Part shown: positions 7,114 through 13,427 of the stretch, piece by piece | Numbering within the stretch: position 1 is the stretch's first letter | Layout: each line of letters begins with the position of its first letter | Assembly: GCA_005883365.1 (NCBI GenBank) | Contig: VAXA01000023.1 | Location: 1-13,624 of the forward strand | Length of the DNA: 13,624 nt | DNA from: Actinomycetota bacterium | Lineage (GTDB): Bacteria > Actinomycetota > Thermoleophilia > Gaiellales > Gaiellaceae | Direction: 5' to 3' | Made by a program: the position numbers and the translations under genes | Notes under the pieces: generated by a model | The model's input: only the letters and a program-made list of their open reading frames with translations | Database searches by the model: none | Told to the model about the DNA's origin: nothing

Positions 7114-7879
7114 CGTCGTGGACGGCGGGACCGCGCGCATCGGCGGCGGCCCCTGGCACGCGGGACGCGCGCTGAGGGCGCTCCAGCAGGAGGCGATCGT
7201 GGTCGCGAAGTGCGGTGAGCCCGAGCGGCGCTCGTACCACCGGCGTCTCGCGGCGCTCGGCCTGCCGGTCTCGCTCATTGCGGCCGGCGAGACGACGTCC
7301 TTCTCTTTCCGGTACGACGCCGACGGCGGCCGCGAGATGCGCGTCGACACGATCGGGGAGCCGTGGGCCGAATCCGACGAGCCGGAGCGCGTGCTGCGCC
7401 GAGTCGAGTGGGCGCACGTGGCGCCGCTGCTGCGCGACGACTTCCCGCCCGAGATGCTCGAGCGGATCGCGCGCCGCCGGCGCGTGCTGCTCGACGGCCA
7501 CGGACTGGTTCGCGCGCGCCGGCTCGGCTCGCTCACGCTCGACCGGGACTTCGACCGGACGCTCCTGCGCCACATCTCGATTCTCAAGCTCGCCGAGGAG
7601 GAGGCCCAGGCGATTCTCGGCGACGGCGAGCTCGAGGAGCTGCGCGAGCTTGGCGTCCCGGAGGTCGTCGTCACGTTCGGGGCCGGCGGGTCCCTCGTCC
7701 TCACGCGAGACGCCGCCGTGCGCGTGTCGGCGAGGCCCACTCGCGGCGACCCGACCGGGGCGGGCGACGCGTTCTCGGTCGCCTACCTCAGCGCCCGCGC
7801 GGGCGGGCACAGGCCGATCTCGGCGGCGCGGCGCGCGAGCGCCGTCGTCTCCGCCCTGCTCGCGGCGGCGGCGCGATGA
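7091..7879 (+). CDS. PfkB/ribokinase-family kinase in thiamine operon
   Basis: A 262-residue PfkB-fold kinase. It begins VIGPLARDVV, has the first signature region in variant form (GGGPWHAGRALRAL), and the second signature DPTGAGDAF at residues 220-228, where Asp226 is the expected catalytic base. A GAGD motif marks it as PfkB-type rather than the ThiD/PdxK type. I chose GTG 7091, overlapping the end of cytX by 23 bases; a TTG at 7067 in the same frame would add 8 residues (RVVRPLA before VIGP) and is a real alternative. PfkB enzymes phosphorylate sugars, nucleosides or related alcohols with ATP. The riboswitch and the permease make a pyrimidine precursor such as HMP the best guess here, but that is inference. 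Confidence 0.82.
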   Translation: MIGPLARDVVDGGTARIGGGPWHAGRALRALQQEAIVVAKCGEPERRSYHRRLAALGLPVSLIAAGETTSFSFRYDADGGREMRVDTIGEPWAESDEPERVLRRVEWAHVAPLLRDDFPPEMLERIARRRRVLLDGHGLVRARRLGSLTLDRDFDRTLLRHISILKLAEEEAQAILGDGELEELRELGVPEVVVTFGAGGSLVLTRDAAVRVSARPTRGDPTGAGDAFSVAYLSARAGGHRPISAARRASAVVSALLAAAAR

Positions 7880-8265
7880 TCGCCGCGGTCGGCACGGTGG
7901 CCGGCGTCTTCCTCGTCGACGTCGAGGACGAAACCCTGCTCGGGGAAGGAACCGAGGTGCCTGTAGGCGAGCGGCCGGAGGTGGCGCTGCCGCGGGTCGT
8001 CGCGGCGGCGCGTTCCGGCTCGACGGTCGTCGTCGTCGTCGAGCGGCGGCCGCCCCTCATGCTCTCGAACGACGGCGGCGCGACGTGGCGCGAGGCGGGC
8101 GGCGGTCTCCCCCCGGGCTTCGCTGTCGCGGTCGCCGAGGACGACCCGGACCGGATGCTCTACGCCGCGCGCAACCGGCTTTACGTCTCGGCCAACGGCG
8201 GTGTCTTCTGGCGGTCGCTCCCGTTCGAGCTGCCCGACATCGACTCGGTCGCCTGGATCGACTGA
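7876..8265 (+). CDS. Short BNR/Asp-box repeat protein
   Basis: A 129-residue protein whose ATG overlaps the pfkB stop as ATGA. It contains one clear Asp-box, SNDGGATWREAGGGLPPG (around residues 59-76), and a second, weaker one, SANGGVFWRSLPF (around 105-117). These S-x-(D/N)-x-G-x-x-W turns occur in sialidase, sortilin and photosystem-assembly (Ycf48-like) beta-propellers. With room for only about two blades it cannot form a full propeller alone, so it may oligomerise or be a degenerate member. There is no signal peptide, so it is probably cytoplasmic. Nothing in it indicates catalysis. Being last in the riboswitch operon suggests a link to precursor uptake or phosphorylation, but the role is unknown. 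Confidence 0.72.
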   Translation: MIAAVGTVAGVFLVDVEDETLLGEGTEVPVGERPEVALPRVVAAARSGSTVVVVVERRPPLMLSNDGGATWREAGGGLPPGFAVAVAEDDPDRMLYAARNRLYVSANGGVFWRSLPFELPDIDSVAWID

Positions 8266-8272
8266 GTCTGCT

Positions 8273-8704
8273 TCACGCGTCCACGGCCGCAAGGGCGCGG
8301 CGCAGCACGGCGGCCATGGCGCTGGACGCATGCGTGAGCAGCAGCCGCCGTTCCGAGGCCGATAGACGGCGTTCGAGAGCGCGCCCGAGCAGCTTCGGAT
8401 CGCAACGGCGAGCCCCGAAGTAGGCGAGCTGCTCCCGCAGCAGCATGTAGTAGGGGTCCGCCGGAGATGCCGCCTGATGCCCGAAGTGGGCGAGGAAGCT
8501 CGCCGAACCGCGCGCAAACGCCACAGCATCCCGCCGGCACGCACGCGACCTGGGATTCGTGTCCCGAACCGGGATCGTGTCGCCCGGGTAGATGCCGTAG
8601 CGAACCGTCGTCTGTCCCACGCCGCGCTGCGAGGAACCGCACGCGCAGACCAGGAGGGCGACGCCGACGCTCGCGGCCGCGGCGGCTAGACCCGGGCGGC
8701 CCAC
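8273..8704 (-). CDS. Putative small lipoprotein of unknown function
   Basis: A 143-residue protein with an N-terminal hydrophobic signal (residues 6-21) ending in VCAC followed by GSS, which resembles a lipobox with Cys22 (or Cys20) as the lipidated residue. The mature part is soluble, with YGIYPGDTIPVRDTNPRSRACRRDA and a long, Arg/Leu-rich helical C-terminus (LLRRALAAVDA-type repeats). I recognise no family. The GTG start at 8704 lies 19 bases inside the end of the upstream P-loop gene, so it is read as the last gene of the phzF operon. It converges on the BNR gene with only 7 bases between stops and no terminator. Confidence 0.6.
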   Translation of the reverse strand: MGRPGLAAAAASVGVALLVCACGSSQRGVGQTTVRYGIYPGDTIPVRDTNPRSRACRRDAVAFARGSASFLAHFGHQAASPADPYYMLLREQLAYFGARRCDPKLLGRALERRLSASERRLLLTHASSAMAAVLRRALAAVDA

Positions 8705-9228
8705 GGCTCGATTGAGTCGAGGAGCTCGGCCAGCTCGCGCGGCGTCTTCAGGTGCACGAGCTCGAGGTGCGGGTGCTCGGCGACGCGCTGCGGTATCTCA
8801 CGCGCGTAATGCCTGTGGGTCTGCAGCACCCACCACGGAATCCAGTACCGGGTGAAGAGGTGGCGAATCTGTTCGCGATTCCCGTTCCACAGCTCCTCGC
8901 GCGTGATCGTCCGCACGATCGTGCGGCGCAGCGCGCGCCAGAAGGCGACGCGAAAGGGCGGCTCGAGGTGGACGACCGTGTCGGCGCGCTCGAGCACGAG
9001 CGATCCGAGCTTCGAGCGGTAGTTGCCGTCGGCGACCCAGCCGTCGGGCGCGGAGTCCAGGGCCGCGCGAACGCGCGTCTGGAGCAGCTCGGCAGGCGCC
9101 TCCTGCCACCCGGGATCGTGGTGCAAGGCGTCGATCTCGACATGTGGGACGCCGAGCGTCGCGGCAAGCCTGCGGGAGACGGTCGTCTTGCCGGTGCACG
9201 AGCCGCCCATGACGGCGACCCTCCTCAC
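8686..9228 (-). CDS. FlaR / adenylate-kinase-like P-loop protein
   Basis: A 180-residue nucleotide-binding protein starting at GTG 9228, which overlaps the phzF stop as GTGA. Walker A is GGSCTGKT (residues 8-15), followed by PHVEIDALHHDPGW (28-41) and WVADGNYRSKLGSLVLERADTVVHLEPP, the pattern of the 'DNA topology modulation protein FlaR' and adenylate-kinase-like group (COG0563-like). ALRRTIVRTITREELWNGNREQI and FTRYWIPWW complete the family features. These proteins are probably nucleotide or small-molecule kinases with poorly defined substrates; the name FlaR should not be taken as proof of a DNA role. It is soluble, of normal length, and coupled to a PhzF isomerase and a lipoprotein. Confidence 0.8.
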   Translation of the reverse strand: MRRVAVMGGSCTGKTTVSRRLAATLGVPHVEIDALHHDPGWQEAPAELLQTRVRAALDSAPDGWVADGNYRSKLGSLVLERADTVVHLEPPFRVAFWRALRRTIVRTITREELWNGNREQIRHLFTRYWIPWWVLQTHRHYAREIPQRVAEHPHLELVHLKTPRELAELLDSIEPWAARV

Positions 9229-10055
9229 AGCCGGAACTCGCCGCGCGCCACGATGACCGCTGAGCCGCCGACGTCGACCTCCTCCGGCGAGTGCGCGACG
9301 GCGTGCAGCGTCGACGGCCGCCCAAGCTCCACTCCCTGCGTGATGACGATCTCCTCGCCGAACGCGATCCGTCCGTGCCTCGCGAGATGGAGCGCGAGCG
9401 GCCCGGCGGCCGAGCCGGTCGCGGGATCCTCGCCGACGCCGTGCGCCGGCACGAAGACACGGGCCTTCCACCGGTCGCCGTCCCGTGCGAAGCAGTCCGT
9501 GCCGTACGGCGAGAGCTCCTCGAGTCCGACGCTGTCCGGTCGCAGGGCGGCCACCTTGTCCGGCGAGCCGAGCTCGACGAGGACGTGTCCCGGCCCCTGC
9601 CGGTAGAGCTCGACCGGCAGCTCGCTCCTCTCCACGCCGAGCAGGGCGAGCAGCTCGTCGGCCCGCTCGTACTTCTCCCCGGTGACGACGGGCTGCCGCA
9701 TCCAGCCGAAGACAATCCGCGAGTCCTCACGCCCGAGCCGGATAGGGACAACACCGCTTCCAGTCTCGAGCCGGAGCTCCTCTAGCTGCAGCGGGCCGCC
9801 CAGGACGAACGCTGTCCCGAGCACGGGATGCCCGGCGAACGGCAGCTCCAACGTCGGCGTGAAAAGCCGGATCCGCGCGTGCCCGTCGCCTGCCGCGGGG
9901 TAGACGAAGACGGTCTCCGAGAAGTTGATCTCGCGCGCGAGCGGCTGCAGCCGCTCCTCCGGGATCTCGCGTGCGTCGGTGAAGACCGCGAGCTGGTTGC
10001 CGGCGAACGGCACGTCGGTGAACACGTCGGCGACGACGAATCGGAAGCTCCCCAC
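9225..10055 (-). CDS. PhzF-family isomerase/epimerase
   Basis: A 276-residue protein of the PhzF/YddE family (diaminopimelate-epimerase fold). Key motifs are FTDVPFAGNQLAVF (12-25), NFSETVFV with Glu47 matching the catalytic Glu of PhzF, LPFAGHPVLGTA (71-82) with His76, and GVGEDPATGSAAGPLA near residue 212. Lacking the paired cysteines of DapF, it is a PhzF-type acid/base isomerase. Substrates vary; with no phenazine genes nearby a phenazine role is not supported. The start is GTG 10055, with TACAGT 7 bases upstream and no Shine-Dalgarno, which fits a leaderless mRNA. It heads a three-gene operon. Confidence 0.88.
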   Translation of the reverse strand: MGSFRFVVADVFTDVPFAGNQLAVFTDAREIPEERLQPLAREINFSETVFVYPAAGDGHARIRLFTPTLELPFAGHPVLGTAFVLGGPLQLEELRLETGSGVVPIRLGREDSRIVFGWMRQPVVTGEKYERADELLALLGVERSELPVELYRQGPGHVLVELGSPDKVAALRPDSVGLEELSPYGTDCFARDGDRWKARVFVPAHGVGEDPATGSAAGPLALHLARHGRIAFGEEIVITQGVELGRPSTLHAVAHSPEEVDVGGSAVIVARGEFRL

Positions 10056-10062
10056 GGGCGCG

Positions 10063-10068
10063 ACTGTA
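10063..10068 (-). promoter_or_regulatory. -10 element for leaderless phzF-family gene
   Basis: On the minus strand the bases read TACAGT (TANNNT). Seven bases separate it from the GTG at 10055, so the transcript would start at the start codon. There is no ribosome-binding site in the gap, which supports leaderless translation. Confidence 0.55.
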
Positions 10069-10083
10069 GCGGCGCGTCCCGTC

Positions 10084-10089
10084 TACCCT
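10084..10089 (+). promoter_or_regulatory. -10 element for ABC transporter operon
   Basis: TACCCT (TANNNT) ends 9 bases before the ATG at 10099. No purine-rich ribosome-binding site is present in the C-rich gap, so a leaderless or nearly leaderless mRNA is likely. It lies back-to-back with the phzF -10. Confidence 0.45.
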
Positions 10090-10098
10090 TCCCCGCGG

Positions 10099-10968
10099 AT
10101 GCACGCGATCGAGGTCAGCGGCCTGCGCAAGGCCTACGGGAACCTCGAGGCGGTCCGGGGGGTCGACTTCGAGATCGAGGAGGGCGAGGTCTTCGGGCTG
10201 CTCGGGCCGAACGGCGCCGGCAAGACGACGACCGTCGAGATCCTCGAGGGCTACCGCAAGCGCGACGCCGGCGAGGTGCGCGTCCTCGGCCACGACCCCG
10301 AGCGGCCCGGGCCGGACTTCCGGGAGCGGATCGGCGTCGTCCTGCAGCAGTCGCAGCTGTGGCCGAACCTCACCGTGCGCGAGACGCACGCGATCTTCGC
10401 CGGTTACTACCGCGCGCCGCGGAACGTCGACGAGGTGATCGCGCTCGTCGGGCTCGTCGACAAGGCGAACGCGCGCGTCAAGTCGCTGTCGGGCGGCCAG
10501 AAGCGGCGGCTCGACCTCGGCATCGCGCTCGTCGGCGATCCCGACCTCGTCTTCCTCGACGAGCCCACCACCGGCTTCGACCCGCAGGCCCGCCGCGCGG
10601 CGTGGGAGATGATCCGCTCGCTCCGCTCGCTCGGCAAGACCGTCCTCCTCACCACGCACTACCTCGACGAGGCCGAGCAGCTCGCCGACCGCGTCGCGGT
10701 GCTGCGCGAGGGGCAGATCGTGCGCGTCGGGACGCCGGCCGAGCTGACGACCACCGACCTCCAGACCGAGATCCGCTACCGGCAGGACGGCGAGGAGGTG
10801 CTTGTGCGGACCGACGAGCCGACGCGCGTGCTCGCCGACCTGGCCTCAGCGGCCGTCGCGCGCGGTGAGGAGCTCGAAGGTCTCCAGGTGCGACGGCCGT
10901 CGCTCGAGGACGTGTACCTCGCGCTCACGGCCGAGGAACAAGAGGCCGAAGCCGAGGTCGAGGCATGA
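10099..10968 (+). CDS. ABC exporter ATP-binding protein
   Basis: A 289-residue ABC ATPase of the drug/lipid-exporter (CcmA/DrrA-like) type. Walker A is GPNGAGKTTT (residues 37-46 approximately), the Q-loop is IGVVLQQSQLWPNLTV, the signature is LSGGQKRR (from residue 130), Walker B is LVFLDEPTTGFDP (Asp154-Glu155) and the switch His is in LLTTHYLDEAEQL. A C-terminal extension of about 80 residues (after GTPAEL) resembles the DUF4162-type tail of DrrA proteins. The ATG at 10099 directly precedes HAIEVSGLRKAYG, the normal start of the domain. The permease gene overlaps its stop as ATGA, so the two form a transporter. The exported substrate is unknown. Confidence 0.92.
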   Translation: MHAIEVSGLRKAYGNLEAVRGVDFEIEEGEVFGLLGPNGAGKTTTVEILEGYRKRDAGEVRVLGHDPERPGPDFRERIGVVLQQSQLWPNLTVRETHAIFAGYYRAPRNVDEVIALVGLVDKANARVKSLSGGQKRRLDLGIALVGDPDLVFLDEPTTGFDPQARRAAWEMIRSLRSLGKTVLLTTHYLDEAEQLADRVAVLREGQIVRVGTPAELTTTDLQTEIRYRQDGEEVLVRTDEPTRVLADLASAAVARGEELEGLQVRRPSLEDVYLALTAEEQEAEAEVEA

Positions 10969-11753
10969 GCGCCGAGGCCATCCGCGTCGGCGTGCGCCGC
11001 CCGGCGCGTCGGCTCTTCGTGCACCAGCTGCGCTCGGAGCAGCTCGTCTTCTGGCGCAGCCGCGAGGCGGCCTTCTTCATCTTCCTCTTCCCGCTGCTGC
11101 TCTACGTCCTGCTCGGCTCGGTCTACTCGGGGAAGATCTACGGCGTGCCCGCGCCGGAAGCGCTGCTCGCCGGGCTCATCGGCTACGGGTGCGCGAACAC
11201 CGCCTTTGCGGGGCTCGCGATCCAGCTCGTGATCCGGCGTGAGAGCGGGATCCTCAAGCGCCTCCGCTCGACACCCCTGCCGCCCGCGACGTACGTCGGC
11301 TCGCTCCTCGTCTCGACGCTGATCGTCTTCGCGCTCCAAGCGGCTGCGCTGTTCCTGCTCGGCCGCGCGCTGTACGGAACGCCGTTCCCGTCCGACGCAG
11401 GCTCGTTCGCCGCTGCCGTCGTGATCGGCGCAGCCGTCTTCGCCGCACTGGGCACCGCGACCGCCTCGGTGATCCGCTCCGCCGAGGGCTCATCCGCGGT
11501 CGTCAACTTCATCCTCCTGCCGACGGCCTTCCTGACCGGCTCGTTCGGGCCGACGCGCCACTACCCCGCCTTCCTCCGCGCGATCGGCGACGTCCTGCCG
11601 CTCAGGTACTTCATCAACCTCGTCAACGCCGTCTACCTGCGCGGACACGGCTTCTGGACTCAGCCGCAGGCGCTCGCCGTCCTCGCCGCCTGGGGGGTCG
11701 CGGGCCTCGTCTTCACCGTCTTCCGCTTCCAGTGGGAACCGCGGGAGCGTTAG
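10965..11753 (+). CDS. ABC-2 type exporter permease
   Basis: A 262-residue membrane protein with six hydrophobic segments (about residues 32-50, 62-84, 105-127, 137-160, 168-185 and 225-245). It follows the ABC-2 transporter pattern: an N-terminal cytoplasmic helix with QLRSEQLVFWRSREAAFFIFLFPLLLYVLLG, RRESGILKRLRSTPLPPATYVGS as the coupling helix that contacts the ATPase, and LPLRYFINLVNAVYLRG near the C-terminus. Its ATG overlaps the ATPase stop. Two such permeases, or a dimer of this one, would pair with two ATPases. No adjacent resistance, antibiotic or polysaccharide gene indicates the cargo. Confidence 0.9.
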   Translation: MSAEAIRVGVRRPARRLFVHQLRSEQLVFWRSREAAFFIFLFPLLLYVLLGSVYSGKIYGVPAPEALLAGLIGYGCANTAFAGLAIQLVIRRESGILKRLRSTPLPPATYVGSLLVSTLIVFALQAAALFLLGRALYGTPFPSDAGSFAAAVVIGAAVFAALGTATASVIRSAEGSSAVVNFILLPTAFLTGSFGPTRHYPAFLRAIGDVLPLRYFINLVNAVYLRGHGFWTQPQALAVLAAWGVAGLVFTVFRFQWEPRER

Positions 11754-11782
11754 GAGTTCGCTGAGACGGATAGAGCTGGGGC

Positions 11783-12136
11783 ATGAGCCCGCGGTTCGAC
11801 GAGCCAGCCATCTCGCTGTTCGTGCGCGAGCACGAGGAGCCCGGGATCGAGGTCCGCGTCAACTTCGGCCTCTTCGCGGGGCGACACGCAACGCCGGCCG
11901 AGATCGACGATCTCGCCGCGTCACTCCGGGAGCTGGTGCCCGAGTTCGCGATCGTGGCGGAGGAGCGGCACGAGTTCGGCGGCGACGTCGAGGCGTCGGT
12001 CCACCAGGTCGTGATCGAGGTGGCGCAAGAGCATGACGCCGGCGTGCCGGAAGTCCTCGGGGAACAGATCGTCCTCGCTGCGAACGGGTGGGCGCTCGAC
12101 TGCATCGCCTCCCGCCACGGCGCGGGCGCGCTCTAG
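11783..12136 (+). CDS. Hypothetical protein, 117 residues
   Basis: I do not recognise a family. The ATG at 11783 is the natural start, 29 bases after the permease stop; TAGAG lies 8-13 bases upstream but matches TANNNT poorly. The protein is acidic and soluble, with an apparent beta strand (GIEVRVNFGLFA), a helix (TPAEIDDLAASLREL), two strands (EFAIVAEERHEF and ASVHQVVIEVAQE) and a C-terminal LAANGWALDCIASRHGAGA. The strand and helix pattern is compatible with a small alpha/beta domain that could dimerise. Codon use looks like its neighbours, so it is very probably a real gene. It converges on the SIMPL gene with 2 bases between stops. Confidence 0.7.
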   Translation: MSPRFDEPAISLFVREHEEPGIEVRVNFGLFAGRHATPAEIDDLAASLRELVPEFAIVAEERHEFGGDVEASVHQVVIEVAQEHDAGVPEVLGEQIVLAANGWALDCIASRHGAGAL

Positions 12137-12138
12137 CA

Positions 12139-12849
12139 CTACGACGCGCTGTACGTCACCGTCACGGAAGCCTGGATCTGTTGGGTCCCGGCCTCGATCG
12201 GAACAGCCGTCCCGGTCGCGGCCTTCTCCGCGGCGAAGGACGGCACCGGCACCGTGTTGCCGCCCTCGCGCACCTTTTCCACCGCGCCGAGCGTGAGGCC
12301 CGCCGCGCCGGCGATCGCCTGCGCCTTCCCCTTCGCGTCGCCGAGCGCCTGCTGCAGCGCCTGGTCGTAGAGGGAGGACTTGTCCGCCGTGTCGAGGCTC
12401 GGACCTTCGACGTTGTTCGCGCCCGCGCCGACCGCCGCGTCCACGAGCTCGCCCGACTTGCCGAGCGCGGCCGTGACGTGGACGGAGTTCGAGGCCTGGT
12501 AGCCGGTGATCTCGGTGCCGTCGTTCGAGGTCTGGGGCCAGAGCGAGACCTGGGTCGTCTGGATGTCGGAGGAGTCGACGCCTGCCTTCTTCAGCGCGTC
12601 GACGATGGCCTGTGCGTCGGAGGCGTTGCGGCGCAGCGCTTCCGCGGCGGTGGCCGCCTGGGTCGTCACGCCGAAGTCGAAGGAGGCGCGGTCGGGCGTC
12701 GCGTCGACCGTGCCGTCGCCGGTGACGGTGATCGCAGCGCCGGCCGGCGGTGTCGCCGTGCGACCGAGGTGCGGCTGCGCCACGCCCGCAATCGCAGCGG
12801 CTACGAGCAGCACGCCGGCGAGCAGGAGGGTCTTTCCGAATTTGTTCAT
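12139..12849 (-). CDS. SIMPL-domain (DUF541) exported protein
   Basis: A 236-residue protein with an N-terminal signal/anchor (residues 6-24, LLLAGVLLVAAAIAGVA). A SIMPL domain follows, starting AITVTGDGTVDATPDRASFDFGVTT, with ATAAEALRRNASDAQAIVDALKKAGV, SDIQTTQVSLWPQ, GYQASNSVHV, and the conserved helix ALGDAKGKAQAIAGAAGLTLGAV near residues 165-190. SIMPL/DUF541 proteins are periplasmic or surface beta-alpha proteins of poorly defined role (BP26, YggE; oxidative-stress links reported for YggE). The ATG at 12849 is unambiguous. It lies 39 bases downstream of the HNH gene on the same strand and may have its own promoter or share one. Confidence 0.88.
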   Translation of the reverse strand: MNKFGKTLLLAGVLLVAAAIAGVAQPHLGRTATPPAGAAITVTGDGTVDATPDRASFDFGVTTQAATAAEALRRNASDAQAIVDALKKAGVDSSDIQTTQVSLWPQTSNDGTEITGYQASNSVHVTAALGKSGELVDAAVGAGANNVEGPSLDTADKSSLYDQALQQALGDAKGKAQAIAGAAGLTLGAVEKVREGGNTVPVPSFAAEKAATGTAVPIEAGTQQIQASVTVTYSAS

Positions 12850-12859
12850 GTGCGAGATA

Positions 12860-12875
12860 CGGCGCCGCGGCGCCG
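12860..12875. repeat. 16-bp perfect GC palindrome upstream of the SIMPL gene
   Basis: CGGCGCCGCGGCGCCG reads the same on both strands. It lies 11 bases before the SIMPL gene start and 14 bases after the HNH gene stop. It could be an operator for a dimeric regulator, an RNA hairpin, or chance in this GC-rich DNA. Confidence 0.6.
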
Positions 12876-12888
12876 CACGTCACACGGG

Positions 12889-13392
12889 CTACGCCGTAGC
12901 GGGCAGGTAGGGTGTCCAGCCGGACGGGATCCGGGGCGCCGCGAGCTTGATGAACAGCGTCGGTGTCGGCGGGCGCGGCGAAGTGCGGAGCTCCATCCCC
13001 GCCTGCTCGAGCGTCCGGTCGCCCTTGCGGAGGTTGCACGGCGCGCAGGCGGTGACGACGTTCTCCCAGATCGACTCGCCACCCTTCGATCGCGGGACGA
13101 TGTGGTCGAGCGTCAGGCGGCCGTTCGTCGTCCCGCAATAGGCGCAACGCCAGCCGTCACGCGCGAACAGCGCGCGGCGCGAGATCTTGCGCTGGATCGC
13201 GCGCGGTACGCGCACGTAGTGAATTAGCCGGATCACGTGGGGCCAGATGAAGCTGCCGGTCGAGGAGCGCAGCGGCTTGTCGAGCCGCTCGATGACCTCG
13301 GCCTTGCCCTTGTACACGAGCACGTGGGCACGCCGCACCGTACAAACGTTGAGCGGCTCGTAACTCGCGTTCAAAACAAGAACGTGCTGCAA
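12889..13392 (-). CDS. HNH endonuclease-family protein
   Basis: A 167-residue HNH protein. The N-terminus VLVLNASYEPLNVCTVRRAHVLVYKGKAEV is characteristic of a widespread actinobacterial and cyanobacterial HNH subfamily. The nuclease module is C83-A-Y-C86, the LTLDHIVPRSKGG segment with Asp96-His97, NVVTACAPCN with Cys116 and Cys119, and the following RKGDRT. The four cysteines should bind structural zinc, and His97 would act as general base with a metal. The start is TTG 13392, which gives the family's usual two to three residues before VLVLNASYEP. Its cellular role is unclear; HNH proteins of this type are chromosomal and common, so it is not evidence for a mobile element or restriction system. 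Confidence 0.88.
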   Translation of the reverse strand: MQHVLVLNASYEPLNVCTVRRAHVLVYKGKAEVIERLDKPLRSSTGSFIWPHVIRLIHYVRVPRAIQRKISRRALFARDGWRCAYCGTTNGRLTLDHIVPRSKGGESIWENVVTACAPCNLRKGDRTLEQAGMELRTSPRPPTPTLFIKLAAPRIPSGWTPYLPATA

Positions 13393-13400
13393 CCTGACGG

Positions 13401-13427
13401 AAAAGTAGCATCGGCCGAAGCCGCTAC
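13401..13427 (-). terminator. Possible terminator of the DUF4446 gene
   Basis: On the minus strand, right after the stop, GTAGCGGC pairs with GCCG-CTAC (3-base ATG bulge) around a TTCG tetraloop and is followed by TTTT. The stem is short (8 bp) but UUCG loops are very stable. Confidence 0.4.
13402..13407 (-). promoter_or_regulatory. Possible -10 element of the HNH gene
   Basis: On the minus strand the bases read TACTTT (TANNNT), 9 bases before the TTG start at 13392. Only a weak CAGG precedes the start, so a short or absent leader is plausible. The element overlaps the tail of the putative DUF4446 terminator. Confidence 0.4.

Noticed and set aside
8798..9754. Open frame of 318 codons on the minus strand across the phzF and kinase genes
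   Set aside because: It is Arg/Ser-rich and overlaps two well-supported genes in another frame.
9225..10055. PhzF as evidence of a phenazine cluster
   Set aside because: PhzF-fold proteins are widespread and no other phenazine gene is in the window.
12088..13227. Open frame of 379 codons on the plus strand opposite the SIMPL and HNH genes
   Set aside because: It is antisense to two recognised families and has a composition typical of shadow frames in GC-rich DNA.
12889..13392. HNH protein as a sign of a homing endonuclease, phage or restriction system
   Set aside because: The N-terminus places it in a common chromosomal HNH subfamily. No intron, intein, methylase, integrase or phage gene is nearby.
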